Shown: positions 1 to 5,431 of the stretch, piece after piece | Layout of the letters: each line of letters opens with the position of its first letter | How positions within the stretch are numbered: the stretch's first letter is position 1 | Assembly: GCA_025453715.1 (NCBI GenBank) | Contig: JALOPT010000185.1 | Coordinates: forward strand, 1-6,621 | Source of the DNA: Methanoregulaceae archaeon | GTDB lineage: Archaea; Halobacteriota; Methanomicrobia; Methanomicrobiales; Methanospirillaceae | Direction: 5' to 3' | DNA: 6,621 nt | The notes under the pieces: generated by a model | Databases searched by the model: none | What the model saw: only the letters and a program-made list of their open reading frames with translations | Told to the model about the DNA's origin: nothing | Program-made: the position numbers and the translations under genes

Positions 1-48
1 CCCTGTCATCGCAACAATCAATACCAAGCAGGGCTAGTGTTGATTGAT

Positions 49-54
49 GGTGAT
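49..54 (+). promoter_or_regulatory. Shine-Dalgarno site of the flavoprotein gene
   Basis: GGTGAT sits 3 nt before ATG 58 and matches the archaeal 16S rRNA 3' end. It decides the start in favour of 58 over the upstream GTG at 37. Confidence 0.65.
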
Positions 55-57
55 GAT

Positions 58-609
58 ATGCAGGTACTAGGGATCTCCGGGAGCATGAGAAAGGACGGCA
101 ATACGAGCATTCTTGTACAGACCATTCTGGGCCAATGCAATGAAAAGGGACTGAGCACCAGGTTCATCTCCCTTGCGGACAAGAAAATTCACCCCTGCAT
201 CGGCTGTGAGAAGTGTAAAAAGGAACACGAATGCTCTATTACAGACGATGACTGGGAAGATATCGCATCGCAGATACTTGACTGTGAAGTGCTTGTGATC
301 GGGTCCCCGACCTATTATTACGATGTTTCGGGGCAGCTGAAGAACTTCATCGACCGGACATATTCATATTACCATGACCGGAGGCTTGCCGGGAGGAAGG
401 CGGTGGCCGTTTCGGTCGAAGCGGATAAAGGTGGATCAAGGGCAATCCAGACCATCGAGGGGTTCCTGTCTGCCCATGAGTTTTCCTATGTGGGCCACGT
501 GAAAGGGAAGGGATATCTCGCCGGGGATGTACTAAAGGATACGGAAGCAATAGAGCATGCAAAGAAAATAGGGGACAAGATATCACGGCTGTTCCATGCC
601 AGGGATTAA
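58..609 (+). CDS. Iron-sulfur flavoprotein, NADPH-dependent FMN reductase superfamily
   Basis: A 183-residue flavodoxin-fold protein, probably a cytosolic electron carrier or reductase. The N-terminal strand and phosphate-binding loop (LGISGSMRKDGNT, residues 4-16) and the GSPTYYYDVSGQLKNFIDR segment (82-100) are the FMN-binding signatures of this superfamily. Cysteines 47, 50, 53 and 59 form a compact CX2CX2CX5C cluster, the kind that binds a [4Fe-4S] cluster in the Isf proteins of methanogens; cluster binding here is inferred. The reading frame stays open to the window edge, with a GTG at 37, but ATG 58 is chosen because GGTGAT lies just before it and the family begins with the beta strand that starts there. 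The natural redox partner cannot be told from the sequence. T-rich tracts follow the gene, so it is probably a separate unit from the membrane protein downstream. A plain FMN reductase without a cluster is the main alternative. Confidence 0.85.
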   Translation: MQVLGISGSMRKDGNTSILVQTILGQCNEKGLSTRFISLADKKIHPCIGCEKCKKEHECSITDDDWEDIASQILDCEVLVIGSPTYYYDVSGQLKNFIDRTYSYYHDRRLAGRKAVAVSVEADKGGSRAIQTIEGFLSAHEFSYVGHVKGKGYLAGDVLKDTEAIEHAKKIGDKISRLFHARD

Positions 610-610
610 G

Positions 611-645
611 AGAGTATTTTTAAACAGGCATATTTTTTATCTTTT
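611..645 (+). terminator. T-rich intrinsic terminator after the flavoprotein gene
   Basis: Three T tracts (617-621, 633-638 and 642-645) begin 8 nt after the flavoprotein stop, with no obvious stem. Runs of T without a hairpin are the usual intrinsic termination signal in archaea. The same AT-rich stretch may also carry the promoter of the next gene. Confidence 0.5.
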
Positions 646-648
646 CGC

Positions 649-658
649 ATAAATAACT
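649..658 (+). promoter_or_regulatory. Possible TATA box for the TMEM175-like gene
   Basis: ATAAATAA-like sequence lies in the 55-nt gap before the membrane protein gene. A start about 25 nt downstream would fall near 679. That would miss the TTG at 665 and favour the GTG at 704. An alternative box at 631-641 would give a leaderless transcript from about 661 that fits TTG 665. The choice cannot be settled by eye. Confidence 0.3.
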
Positions 659-664
659 CCGATA

Positions 665-1381
665 TTGACTTCCACACCAGTCATTGACCCATCTCTACAA
701 CCCGTGCCCCGGAAACATGCCGGTCATGACCCGGCCTGTAAGAATTTAGACAGGGTTATAGCCCTCAGTGACGGGGTCTTCGCATTTGCTGTCACCTTAC
801 TCGCCCTCTCACTCATAGTCCCGACGTTATCCACCGGAGCGCGTCAGACCGAATTAGTAGCTGATCTCATGGGTATGGGACCGACATTTATCAGTTATTT
901 TGTCAGTTTTTTTGTCATTGCATCATGGTGGCGGGGCCACCACCGGGTGTTTACGTATATAAAACGGTGTAATTCCACCCTTATAAGCCTTAATTTCTAT
1001 TTCCTCCTCTGTATTACGATAATTCCATTCCTGACCAACCTGATCATCCAGTATGGCAGTTTCGAACTCGCAACCATATTGTTTGCATTCATGCAGGTCG
1101 TGACCGGGGTTATGCTTATCATCATCTGGATGTATGCATCCGGAAACCACCGCCTTACTGACCCCCACCTGAATGTACGGATTATCAGGTTCAATTACCA
1201 CCGGGAACTGATTGTAATCGCTGTTTTTCTCATATCGATCCCTGTTGCCCTGTTCAGTACGGCCCTTGCACAAATCTCGTGGATTGCTCTGGCGCCGCTT
1301 GCCAGTATCCTCCAGCGGGCATACCGCGACGTGGGAGAGCTGGTAGAGGAGGAGATAGATGCCAGGGATAAGAAGGATTGA
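665..1381 (+). CDS. TMEM175/DUF1211 family membrane protein, putative potassium channel
   Basis: A 238-residue integral membrane protein with about six hydrophobic segments (roughly residues 36-53, 71-88, 105-128, 133-156, 181-199 and 200-217). The first helix starts with RVIALSDGVFAFAVTLL (30-46), the TMEM175 signature R-x3-FSD with Leu in place of Phe. The SWWRGHHRVF stretch (87-96), the LN at 109-110 and the PF at 121-122 are also typical of the family. Prokaryotic TMEM175 proteins assemble as tetramers and conduct potassium; that role is carried over from the family. The C-terminus is charged and probably cytoplasmic (LVEEEIDARDKKD). The start is uncertain: TTG 665 gives the 238-residue form, and GTG 704 would remove 13 residues without touching helix 1. 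Neither start has a clear ribosome binding site. The gene is convergent with the first cofH. Confidence 0.8.
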   Translation: MTSTPVIDPSLQPVPRKHAGHDPACKNLDRVIALSDGVFAFAVTLLALSLIVPTLSTGARQTELVADLMGMGPTFISYFVSFFVIASWWRGHHRVFTYIKRCNSTLISLNFYFLLCITIIPFLTNLIIQYGSFELATILFAFMQVVTGVMLIIIWMYASGNHRLTDPHLNVRIIRFNYHRELIVIAVFLISIPVALFSTALAQISWIALAPLASILQRAYRDVGELVEEEIDARDKKD

Positions 1382-1434
1382 TCGGTGCAATATTCAGGTA
1401 GGATCTTATTCAAGCCATGTTGTTATTCGGTATT

Positions 1435-1481
1435 CCGGAAAATTTATTTTTTCAGGTATCCTGTAAAAACCGAATTTCCGG
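1435..1481. terminator. Imperfect hairpin, possible bidirectional terminator
   Basis: CCGGAAA (1435-1441) pairs with TTTCCGG (1475-1481). Around the same centre, TTTTT (1447-1451) pairs with AAAAA (1465-1469) and CAGG (1453-1456) with CCTG (1460-1463), closing on a TAT loop. Because the stem contains a T run on each strand, it could stop transcription from either side. It starts 54 nt past the stop of the TMEM175-like gene. The symmetry is directly visible; the function is inferred. Confidence 0.4.
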
Positions 1482-1681
1482 TTCTGCTGATTATGCTCTC
1501 AAATCTATCCTGGAGATTTTTGGTATTCTGAAATTTGCCCACGCTCCCGGGAGATCCGCCCCACTGCTTCGGAAACCCCGGGTAGGATAGGAAATGGCCT
1601 TTTTATCTCTGGAACTTTCAGGAATACTGCAGTTGAACCCTGCCCAAAGGATATTTTGCCGGGGGTAGGACAGGGGGTGAA

Positions 1682-1734
1682 ACACCCTCGTTGTCTTACG
1701 TGTTTTCCCTTCAATTCGAAACACGCGAGGGTGT
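1682..1734 (-). repeat. Two-step inverted repeat just downstream of the first cofH
   Basis: ACACCCTCG (1682-1690) is a perfect 9-bp complement of CGAGGGTGT (1726-1734). Inside it, CGTGTTT (1699-1705) is a perfect 7-bp complement of AAACACG (1719-1725). The right-hand arms are contiguous, while an 8-nt bulge separates the left-hand arms. On the minus strand the structure begins 17 nt after the cofH stop codon, so it is well placed to form the 3' end of that mRNA. A terminator, a 3' stabilising stem or a dispersed repeat are all possible. Confidence 0.5.
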
Positions 1735-1750
1735 CAACAAACCCGGATTT

Positions 1751-2839
1751 TCACACAAACCCATAAAGAGTGGTGCGCTGGCAGAGTTCGCGGCCAAGGT
1801 CATCTGCCAGGACTTTCATTTCTGAAGGGTCCAGGTAATCAGTGTTGGTCGCACCTGCTCCTTTCGAGATACTCTCTTCAAACATCGTCCCGCCGATATC
1901 ATCAGCCCCGGCCATGAGACCGAGTTGCGCCATTTTGATACCGGTTTTAACCCATGAGACCTGTATATGGGGGATGTTATCTAAAAAAAGCCTCGCAACG
2001 GCGACCATCAGGATATCTTCCCTACCGGTGGCCCCGGGCCTTGCGGTCCCTTCCCTGAAAAGGCGCGTGTTCATGTGGACAAAGGAGAGCGGCACGAACT
2101 CGGTAAACCCGTGGGTATCATCCTGGATATTCCGAAGGATTTCAAAATGCCTCATCCGATCTTCAACCGTTTCACAATGGCCATACATGATCGTTGCCGT
2201 TGTGGGTATGCCAAGCAGGTGCGCTTCCCTGATAATTTTCTCCCATTCCGATGTGCGAATTTTTCCGGGGCATATCACGTCGCGTACCGTATCAACGAGG
2301 ATCTCTGCCGCGGTCCCGCACAGTGAGCCGAGACCTGCCCTCTTCATCTCCACAAGCATTTCTCCTGTAGAGATACCACTTTTCCTTGCCCCGTACGCAA
2401 TTTCCATGGGGTTACTTGCATGAATGTGTATGCCCGGGGCTTCTTCATGAAGGGTGCGGATTATCCCGGTGTAAGAGGACGCATTAAAATCCGGGTGCAG
2501 GCCACTTACCGTGCATATTTCTGTGACCTTCCTCTTCCGGGCGAGGGCAGCCTTCTGCCTGATCTCATCAGTCCCGAAAAGGAATGTTCCCGGATCCCCT
2601 GGTTTTTTGGAAAAACCACAGAAACCGCAGTTGTTTACGCAGATATTCGTGACATTGATGTTCTGGTTTCTTACGTACGTTACCAGGTTCCCGTTTACCC
2701 GTTCCCGTACCTTGTCAGCTACAGATGCAATGTCCCATACACGCCGGTCCCGGACCGACATGAGCTGTATTCCCTCCGCGCTGGTGAGCCTGTGTCCACC
2801 AAGAATATCATCCAACAATTGCAGGACGGGATCTGTCAC
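1751..2839 (-). CDS. cofH: CofH, FO synthase subunit 2 (copy A, canonical)
   Basis: A radical SAM enzyme of F420 synthesis. It transfers the 4-hydroxybenzyl part of tyrosine to 5-amino-6-(D-ribitylamino)uracil, and CofG then closes the ring to give FO. In the 362-residue protein, TNICVNNCGFCGF (64-76) carries the CX3CX2C cluster cysteines 67, 71 and 74. CofH hallmarks follow: GLHPDF (113-118), IHIHA (137-141), GTAAEILVD (175-183), MYGHCET (218-224), GFTEFVPLSFVH (244-255), SWVKTG (295-300), GGTMFEESISKGAG (316-329) and the terminal QRTTLY. The open frame runs back to 2995, but GTG 2839 is chosen: GAGGTG lies 10 nt before it, and the protein then starts level with copy B and does not overlap the divergent DUF1805 gene. 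No cofG is visible in the window, so its partner is presumably encoded elsewhere. Confidence 0.93.
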   Translation of the reverse strand: MTDPVLQLLDDILGGHRLTSAEGIQLMSVRDRRVWDIASVADKVRERVNGNLVTYVRNQNINVTNICVNNCGFCGFSKKPGDPGTFLFGTDEIRQKAALARKRKVTEICTVSGLHPDFNASSYTGIIRTLHEEAPGIHIHASNPMEIAYGARKSGISTGEMLVEMKRAGLGSLCGTAAEILVDTVRDVICPGKIRTSEWEKIIREAHLLGIPTTATIMYGHCETVEDRMRHFEILRNIQDDTHGFTEFVPLSFVHMNTRLFREGTARPGATGREDILMVAVARLFLDNIPHIQVSWVKTGIKMAQLGLMAGADDIGGTMFEESISKGAGATNTDYLDPSEMKVLADDLGRELCQRTTLYGFV

Positions 2840-2849
2840 CTGAAATTTC

Positions 2850-2855
2850 CACCTC
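2850..2855 (-). promoter_or_regulatory. Shine-Dalgarno site deciding the cofH copy A start
   Basis: On the minus strand GAGGTG lies 10 nt before GTG 2839 and matches the anti-Shine-Dalgarno sequence well. It supports a start 52 codons inside the longest open frame. Confidence 0.6.
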
Positions 2856-2887
2856 GTTTGCCTAATCTGACGAAGGATGGCAGGGCA

Positions 2888-2895
2888 GATAAATT
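2888..2895 (-). promoter_or_regulatory. Possible TATA box for cofH copy A
   Basis: AATTTATC on the minus strand would place the transcription start near 2865, giving a leader of about 26 nt that contains the GAGGTG site. The box is only a moderate match to the archaeal TATA consensus. Confidence 0.3.
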
Positions 2896-2979
2896 CATCC
2901 AATGGGTTCTGCCTGCGATACTGATGGCTTACTCCTGAATCCTTATCGGCGTTTAACACCAACATCCCATCGAACACGC

Positions 2980-3201
2980 ATGATCGAAGAAACAATTCCG
3001 CTCAAACATTCAGATGGAAAAGGTTTTGTCATTCCACTCGGTACCATCAACCTAGTCGGAGTCGTGGCCAGGAAGGGTATGGTGGGGTGTGGTGCCTTTG
3101 ACGTTTCCGCGCTGAATAATTTTACCTACCCGGCTGCGAAAGTCCGTCCGCTGACCGGTCCGTCAATTGTGACCCTCAATGATCTCCTGAATGACCGGTA
3201 A
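2980..3201 (+). CDS. DUF1805 (YunC-like) protein of unknown function
   Basis: A small 73-residue cytosolic protein with no signal or membrane segment. It matches the DUF1805/YunC pattern: a hydrophobic first half (FVIPLGTINLVGVVARKG, residues 15-32), then CGAFDVSALN (36-45, in place of the CGALDVELLN-type core), then a GPSIVTLNDLL end similar to the family's conserved close. The biochemical role of the family is not established. The open frame runs back to 2902, but ATG 2980 is chosen because the domain starts there and the upstream residues look non-coding. There is no ribosome binding site, so a leaderless transcript is likely. The gene lies between two cofH paralogs on the opposite strand, divergent from one and convergent with the other. 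A link to F420 synthesis is only a guess from position. Confidence 0.75.
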   Translation: MIEETIPLKHSDGKGFVIPLGTINLVGVVARKGMVGCGAFDVSALNNFTYPAAKVRPLTGPSIVTLNDLLNDR

Positions 3202-3247
3202 GGCAGCACTCGACCTGCTTTCGTGAACCGGGAGCCCTGCACCACGA

Positions 3248-3255
3248 TTTTTTTT
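3248..3255 (+). terminator. T8 terminator after the DUF1805 gene
   Basis: Eight consecutive T residues occur 46 nt after the DUF1805 stop, in the short convergent gap before the end of the second cofH. This is a typical archaeal oligo-T stop signal. No equivalent T run is seen on the minus strand for cofH copy B. Confidence 0.55.
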
Positions 3256-3284
3256 ATTAACGACCTAACCCCGGTGGAGATGAT

Positions 3285-4385
3285 TCACTCAGTACAGGTC
3301 CCCTGGAGGAGATGGTACAGTGTGGTCCTCTGCCGGAGAGGGCGCCCGAGGTCCTTTGCTATCCGCTCCATTATCACCGGGTCAAGGTATTCGGCACTTT
3401 CCGCGCCGGCATCTCTTGATACATCGTCCGCAAACATCGTCCCTGCGAAGTCATTGGCACCTGATGCCAGGGCAAGTTCACTCATCTTCAGGCCGAGTTT
3501 TCCCCATGAGACCTGGATATTCTTAAAATTATCAAGGAACAGCCGCGAGACCGCTACCAGGAGTATATCTTCCATCCCGGTCGCACCTGCCTTCGCAATA
3601 CCCTGCCGGTAGAGAGGGGTACCAGTATGGATATAGGTTAACGGGACCAGTTCGGTGAATCCACCGGTCTCATCCTGGATCTCACGGAGTATGGACAGGT
3701 GTCTTGCCCGGTCCATGGCAGTTTCATACGAGCCGTACATGATAGTCGCCGTGGTCGGGATCTTCATCCGGTGGGCTTCCCTTATGATCTGTACCCACAT
3801 TCCGGTCTTAACTTTATTCGGACATATTACCGACCGGACTTCATCCACAAGGATTTCTGCGGCGGTCCCCTGTAGTGAACCTAACCCCGCATTTCTCATC
3901 CGTTCCAAGACTTCAATGGTGCTGATGCCACCCCTTTCGGAGGCATGGGCAACCTCATCGGGGCTGAAGGCGTGGATATGGACTCCGGGAGCTGCCCGGG
4001 TAACCCACGCAAGGATATCCTCGTAGGACTCAATAGTGAAATCGGGGTGGACACCGGAGAGCATGCATATTTCAGTGACGTTCCGCTCTGCTGCGAGTGC
4101 CACCTTCTTTTCGATTTCCTCCCGGTCATTGCAGTATGCTCCATCATCACCCGGGCTTTTCCCAAACCCGCAAAACCCGCAGAGATTTTTACAGATATTC
4201 GTAATATGGATATTCTGGTTTCGGACATACGTGATGATATTCCCGGCTTTTTTCTCCCGCATATCATCCGCGGCTGCGAGGATTGGGAATACATCACGGC
4301 CCCTGATGTCGAGAAGCGCGGCTGCTTCAGGCTCTGTCATACGGTACCCACCACCGATATCACGTAGCAGCTGGCACAGGTCCAT
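3285..4385 (-). CDS. cofH: CofH paralog (copy B, divergent), radical SAM
   Basis: A second CofH-family radical SAM protein of 366 residues, alignable with copy A along its whole length. The CX3CX2C cysteines are intact (65, 69 and 72 in TNICKNLCGFCGF), as are GVHPDF (111-116), VHIHAF (135-140), GTAAEILVD (173-181) and the RQRTTLY end. Several positions that copy A shares with other CofH proteins differ: MYGSYET in place of MYGH-ET (217-223), SWGK for SWVK (293-296) and FAGTMFADDVSRDAG for GGT-EE-IS-AG (313-327). It may be a second FO synthase subunit or may use an altered substrate; the sequence cannot decide. ATG 4385 is preferred over GTG 4391 because GAGG lies 6 nt before the ATG and directly abuts the GTG. 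The signal peptidase stop is only 14 nt upstream, so the two genes are probably cotranscribed. Confidence 0.85.
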   Translation of the reverse strand: MDLCQLLRDIGGGYRMTEPEAAALLDIRGRDVFPILAAADDMREKKAGNIITYVRNQNIHITNICKNLCGFCGFGKSPGDDGAYCNDREEIEKKVALAAERNVTEICMLSGVHPDFTIESYEDILAWVTRAAPGVHIHAFSPDEVAHASERGGISTIEVLERMRNAGLGSLQGTAAEILVDEVRSVICPNKVKTGMWVQIIREAHRMKIPTTATIMYGSYETAMDRARHLSILREIQDETGGFTELVPLTYIHTGTPLYRQGIAKAGATGMEDILLVAVSRLFLDNFKNIQVSWGKLGLKMSELALASGANDFAGTMFADDVSRDAGAESAEYLDPVIMERIAKDLGRPLRQRTTLYHLLQGTCTE

Positions 4386-4399
4386 GTTCACCCTCGGAA

Positions 4400-5248
4400 T
4401 TATTTCTTCTGTTTATTCTTTTTCCCGGGTTTTACCTGGCTTTTTGCAGTTTCCCTGCTTCGGAGATACCACTCGTGAAGGATGATTAGCAGGATGATGA
4501 TGATTGCAACAGGGATTATGTTTAGCGGGAGGTACCCTACAAGGGGAACAGAAAAGACAGCTTTGCCAACAATCCATTCCGGTTTAACGGGTTCGATCGC
4601 CCCGAGACTCGTATAATGTGAAAGCCCTGATCCCTGGTCACTCCTCCAGTTGTTATCCCCTTTCGTAATATAGCCACCATGGGTATTGGTGCTGTTCAGC
4701 GGTACGATAAATCCGATATCAGGGTCAGGTGAAGGAATAAGCGAACCCTGGGCGGTGTAATTTTCTTTTGTTACCGGGATATAACTCGTTGGCGAGTGTT
4801 TTCCACCGCTCGGGTTAACATAGGCGACCAGCGTGCTGCCCGGTTCCTCGTATACCATTGCACGGTGGATGATCGGGTGTGCCCCCCCGATAAACGGTAT
4901 CGGGGAACCGGTCCCCCCGTTCGGGTTATAGATTATTACATCACCATAATCCCCGAATTTGGAATACCCCGACTCTTTACCCTCGGTCCAAGATTGAAGC
5001 GGGCCAAACCTGTCTGCCTGGACAACGAACACAAGATCCCCTACATTCATATGCGGCACCATGCTCTCAGACTCTATTGTCACAACAGCAGGCCACGTAC
5101 CGCTGACGGCGAATAAGAGGGCGGCTATTGAACCGACTACAATGACTACCCATAGGAACTCGCGGAGTATTGAAACGAATTTATTGTCACTCTTTTTGAA
5201 TTTTTCAAAAACTGAGGCCTTTTCCTGATCCTCACTGCTATCTTTCAT
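4400..5248 (-). CDS. Archaeal type I signal peptidase (S26B)
   Basis: A membrane-anchored serine protease that removes signal peptides from exported proteins on the outer face of the cytoplasmic membrane. In 282 residues there is a charged N-terminal tail, a membrane anchor (about 31-49), the SESMVPHM box with catalytic Ser62, the HPIIHRAM box with His128 in the place of the bacterial lysine, and TKGDNN with Asp198 followed by Asp204. The two aspartates are six residues apart, as in the studied Methanococcus voltae enzyme. A second membrane segment (about 243-258) and a lysine-rich tail close the protein. It is longer than eukaryotic Sec11, mainly through a Gly/Pro-rich stretch between Ser62 and Asp198. 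ATG 5248 has no ribosome binding site but a TATA-like box about 30 nt upstream, so it is probably leaderless. It precedes cofH copy B and is divergent from the polymerase gene. Confidence 0.92.
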   Translation of the reverse strand: MKDSSEDQEKASVFEKFKKSDNKFVSILREFLWVVIVVGSIAALLFAVSGTWPAVVTIESESMVPHMNVGDLVFVVQADRFGPLQSWTEGKESGYSKFGDYGDVIIYNPNGGTGSPIPFIGGAHPIIHRAMVYEEPGSTLVAYVNPSGGKHSPTSYIPVTKENYTAQGSLIPSPDPDIGFIVPLNSTNTHGGYITKGDNNWRSDQGSGLSHYTSLGAIEPVKPEWIVGKAVFSVPLVGYLPLNIIPVAIIIILLIILHEWYLRSRETAKSQVKPGKKNKQKK

Positions 5249-5275
5249 TCGTCTTTTTATGTTAGTACTATTGTC

Positions 5276-5286
5276 ATATAATTAAT
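5276..5286 (-). promoter_or_regulatory. TATA box of the signal peptidase-cofH unit
   Basis: ATTAATTATAT on the minus strand is a good archaeal TATA box. Transcription would start near 5252, leaving a leader of only a few nucleotides before ATG 5248. This fits the absence of a Shine-Dalgarno site. Confidence 0.55.
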
Positions 5287-5294
5287 CGCGTGAG

Positions 5295-5354
5295 GGCATT
5301 GGAATGTAGGATAATATGTGGTCCCCGGAACTGCAGTCCGGTAATGACAATGCC
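5295..5354. repeat. Inverted repeats in the divergent control region
   Basis: GGCATTG (5295-5301) is complementary to CAATGCC (5348-5354). Between them CCGGA (5325-5329) pairs with TCCGG (5337-5341) across the 7-nt ACTGCAG. The repeats lie between the two divergent TATA-like boxes, where an operator could act on both genes. They may also be chance, since the two pairs have different centres. Confidence 0.3.
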
Positions 5355-5398
5355 ATGCAGGCCGTTATGATTTGTCTGCCCGTCCCCGATCTAAAATC

Positions 5399-5405
5399 CT
5401 ATATC
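5399..5405 (+). promoter_or_regulatory. TATA-like box of the DNA polymerase small subunit gene
   Basis: CTATATC, preceded by an A-rich stretch, is centred 30 nt before ATG 5432. Transcription would begin near 5427, giving an almost leaderless mRNA. No Shine-Dalgarno site precedes the ATG. Confidence 0.45.
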
Positions 5406-5431
5406 GGCAGCAGGGAATAGTATTAGATCAG

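Larger units (their letters stand above)
1382..1750. other. 369-nt convergent spacer without a credible gene
   Basis: This stretch lies between two genes that point at each other. Short open frames exist on the minus strand (within 1491-1724), but they overlap in different frames, have no ribosome binding site and resemble no family I know. The stretch holds two inverted repeats (1435-1481 and 1682-1734), three copies of GGTAGGA (1397, 1581 and 1664) and a TATA-like AGATAAAAAGG on the minus strand (1608-1598). It most likely contains the terminators of both neighbours and possibly a small RNA. Confidence 0.6.

Noticed and set aside
1..36. CCCTG / CAGGG pairing at the window edge
   Set aside because: It is only five base pairs at a truncated end, with no context to judge it.
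923..1390. Minus-strand open frame opposite the TMEM175-like gene
   Set aside because: Its cysteine-rich, low-hydrophobicity product has no family resemblance, whereas the plus strand encodes clear membrane helices with family motifs.
1491..1724. Two minus-strand open frames (77 and 69 codons) in the convergent spacer
   Set aside because: They overlap in different frames, run through the inverted repeat at 1682-1734, and have no start signal or recognisable content.
1842..2423. Long plus-strand open frame opposite cofH copy A (193 codons)
   Set aside because: It is the antisense shadow of a well-conserved gene and its translation resembles no protein family.
2840..2995. N-terminal extension of cofH copy A to the first start in the open frame at 2995
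   Set aside because: It would overlap the start of the divergent DUF1805 gene, aligns with nothing in copy B, and a good GAGGTG site points to GTG 2839.
3227..3276. Possible long-range stem ACCGGG / CCCGGT in the DUF1805-cofH convergent gap
   Set aside because: The pairing is short with a long AT-rich loop, and the T8 run alone explains termination.
3655..4026. Plus-strand open frames opposite cofH copy B, including 3223-3612 and 4036-4485
   Set aside because: They are antisense shadows with no ribosome binding site and no recognisable domains.
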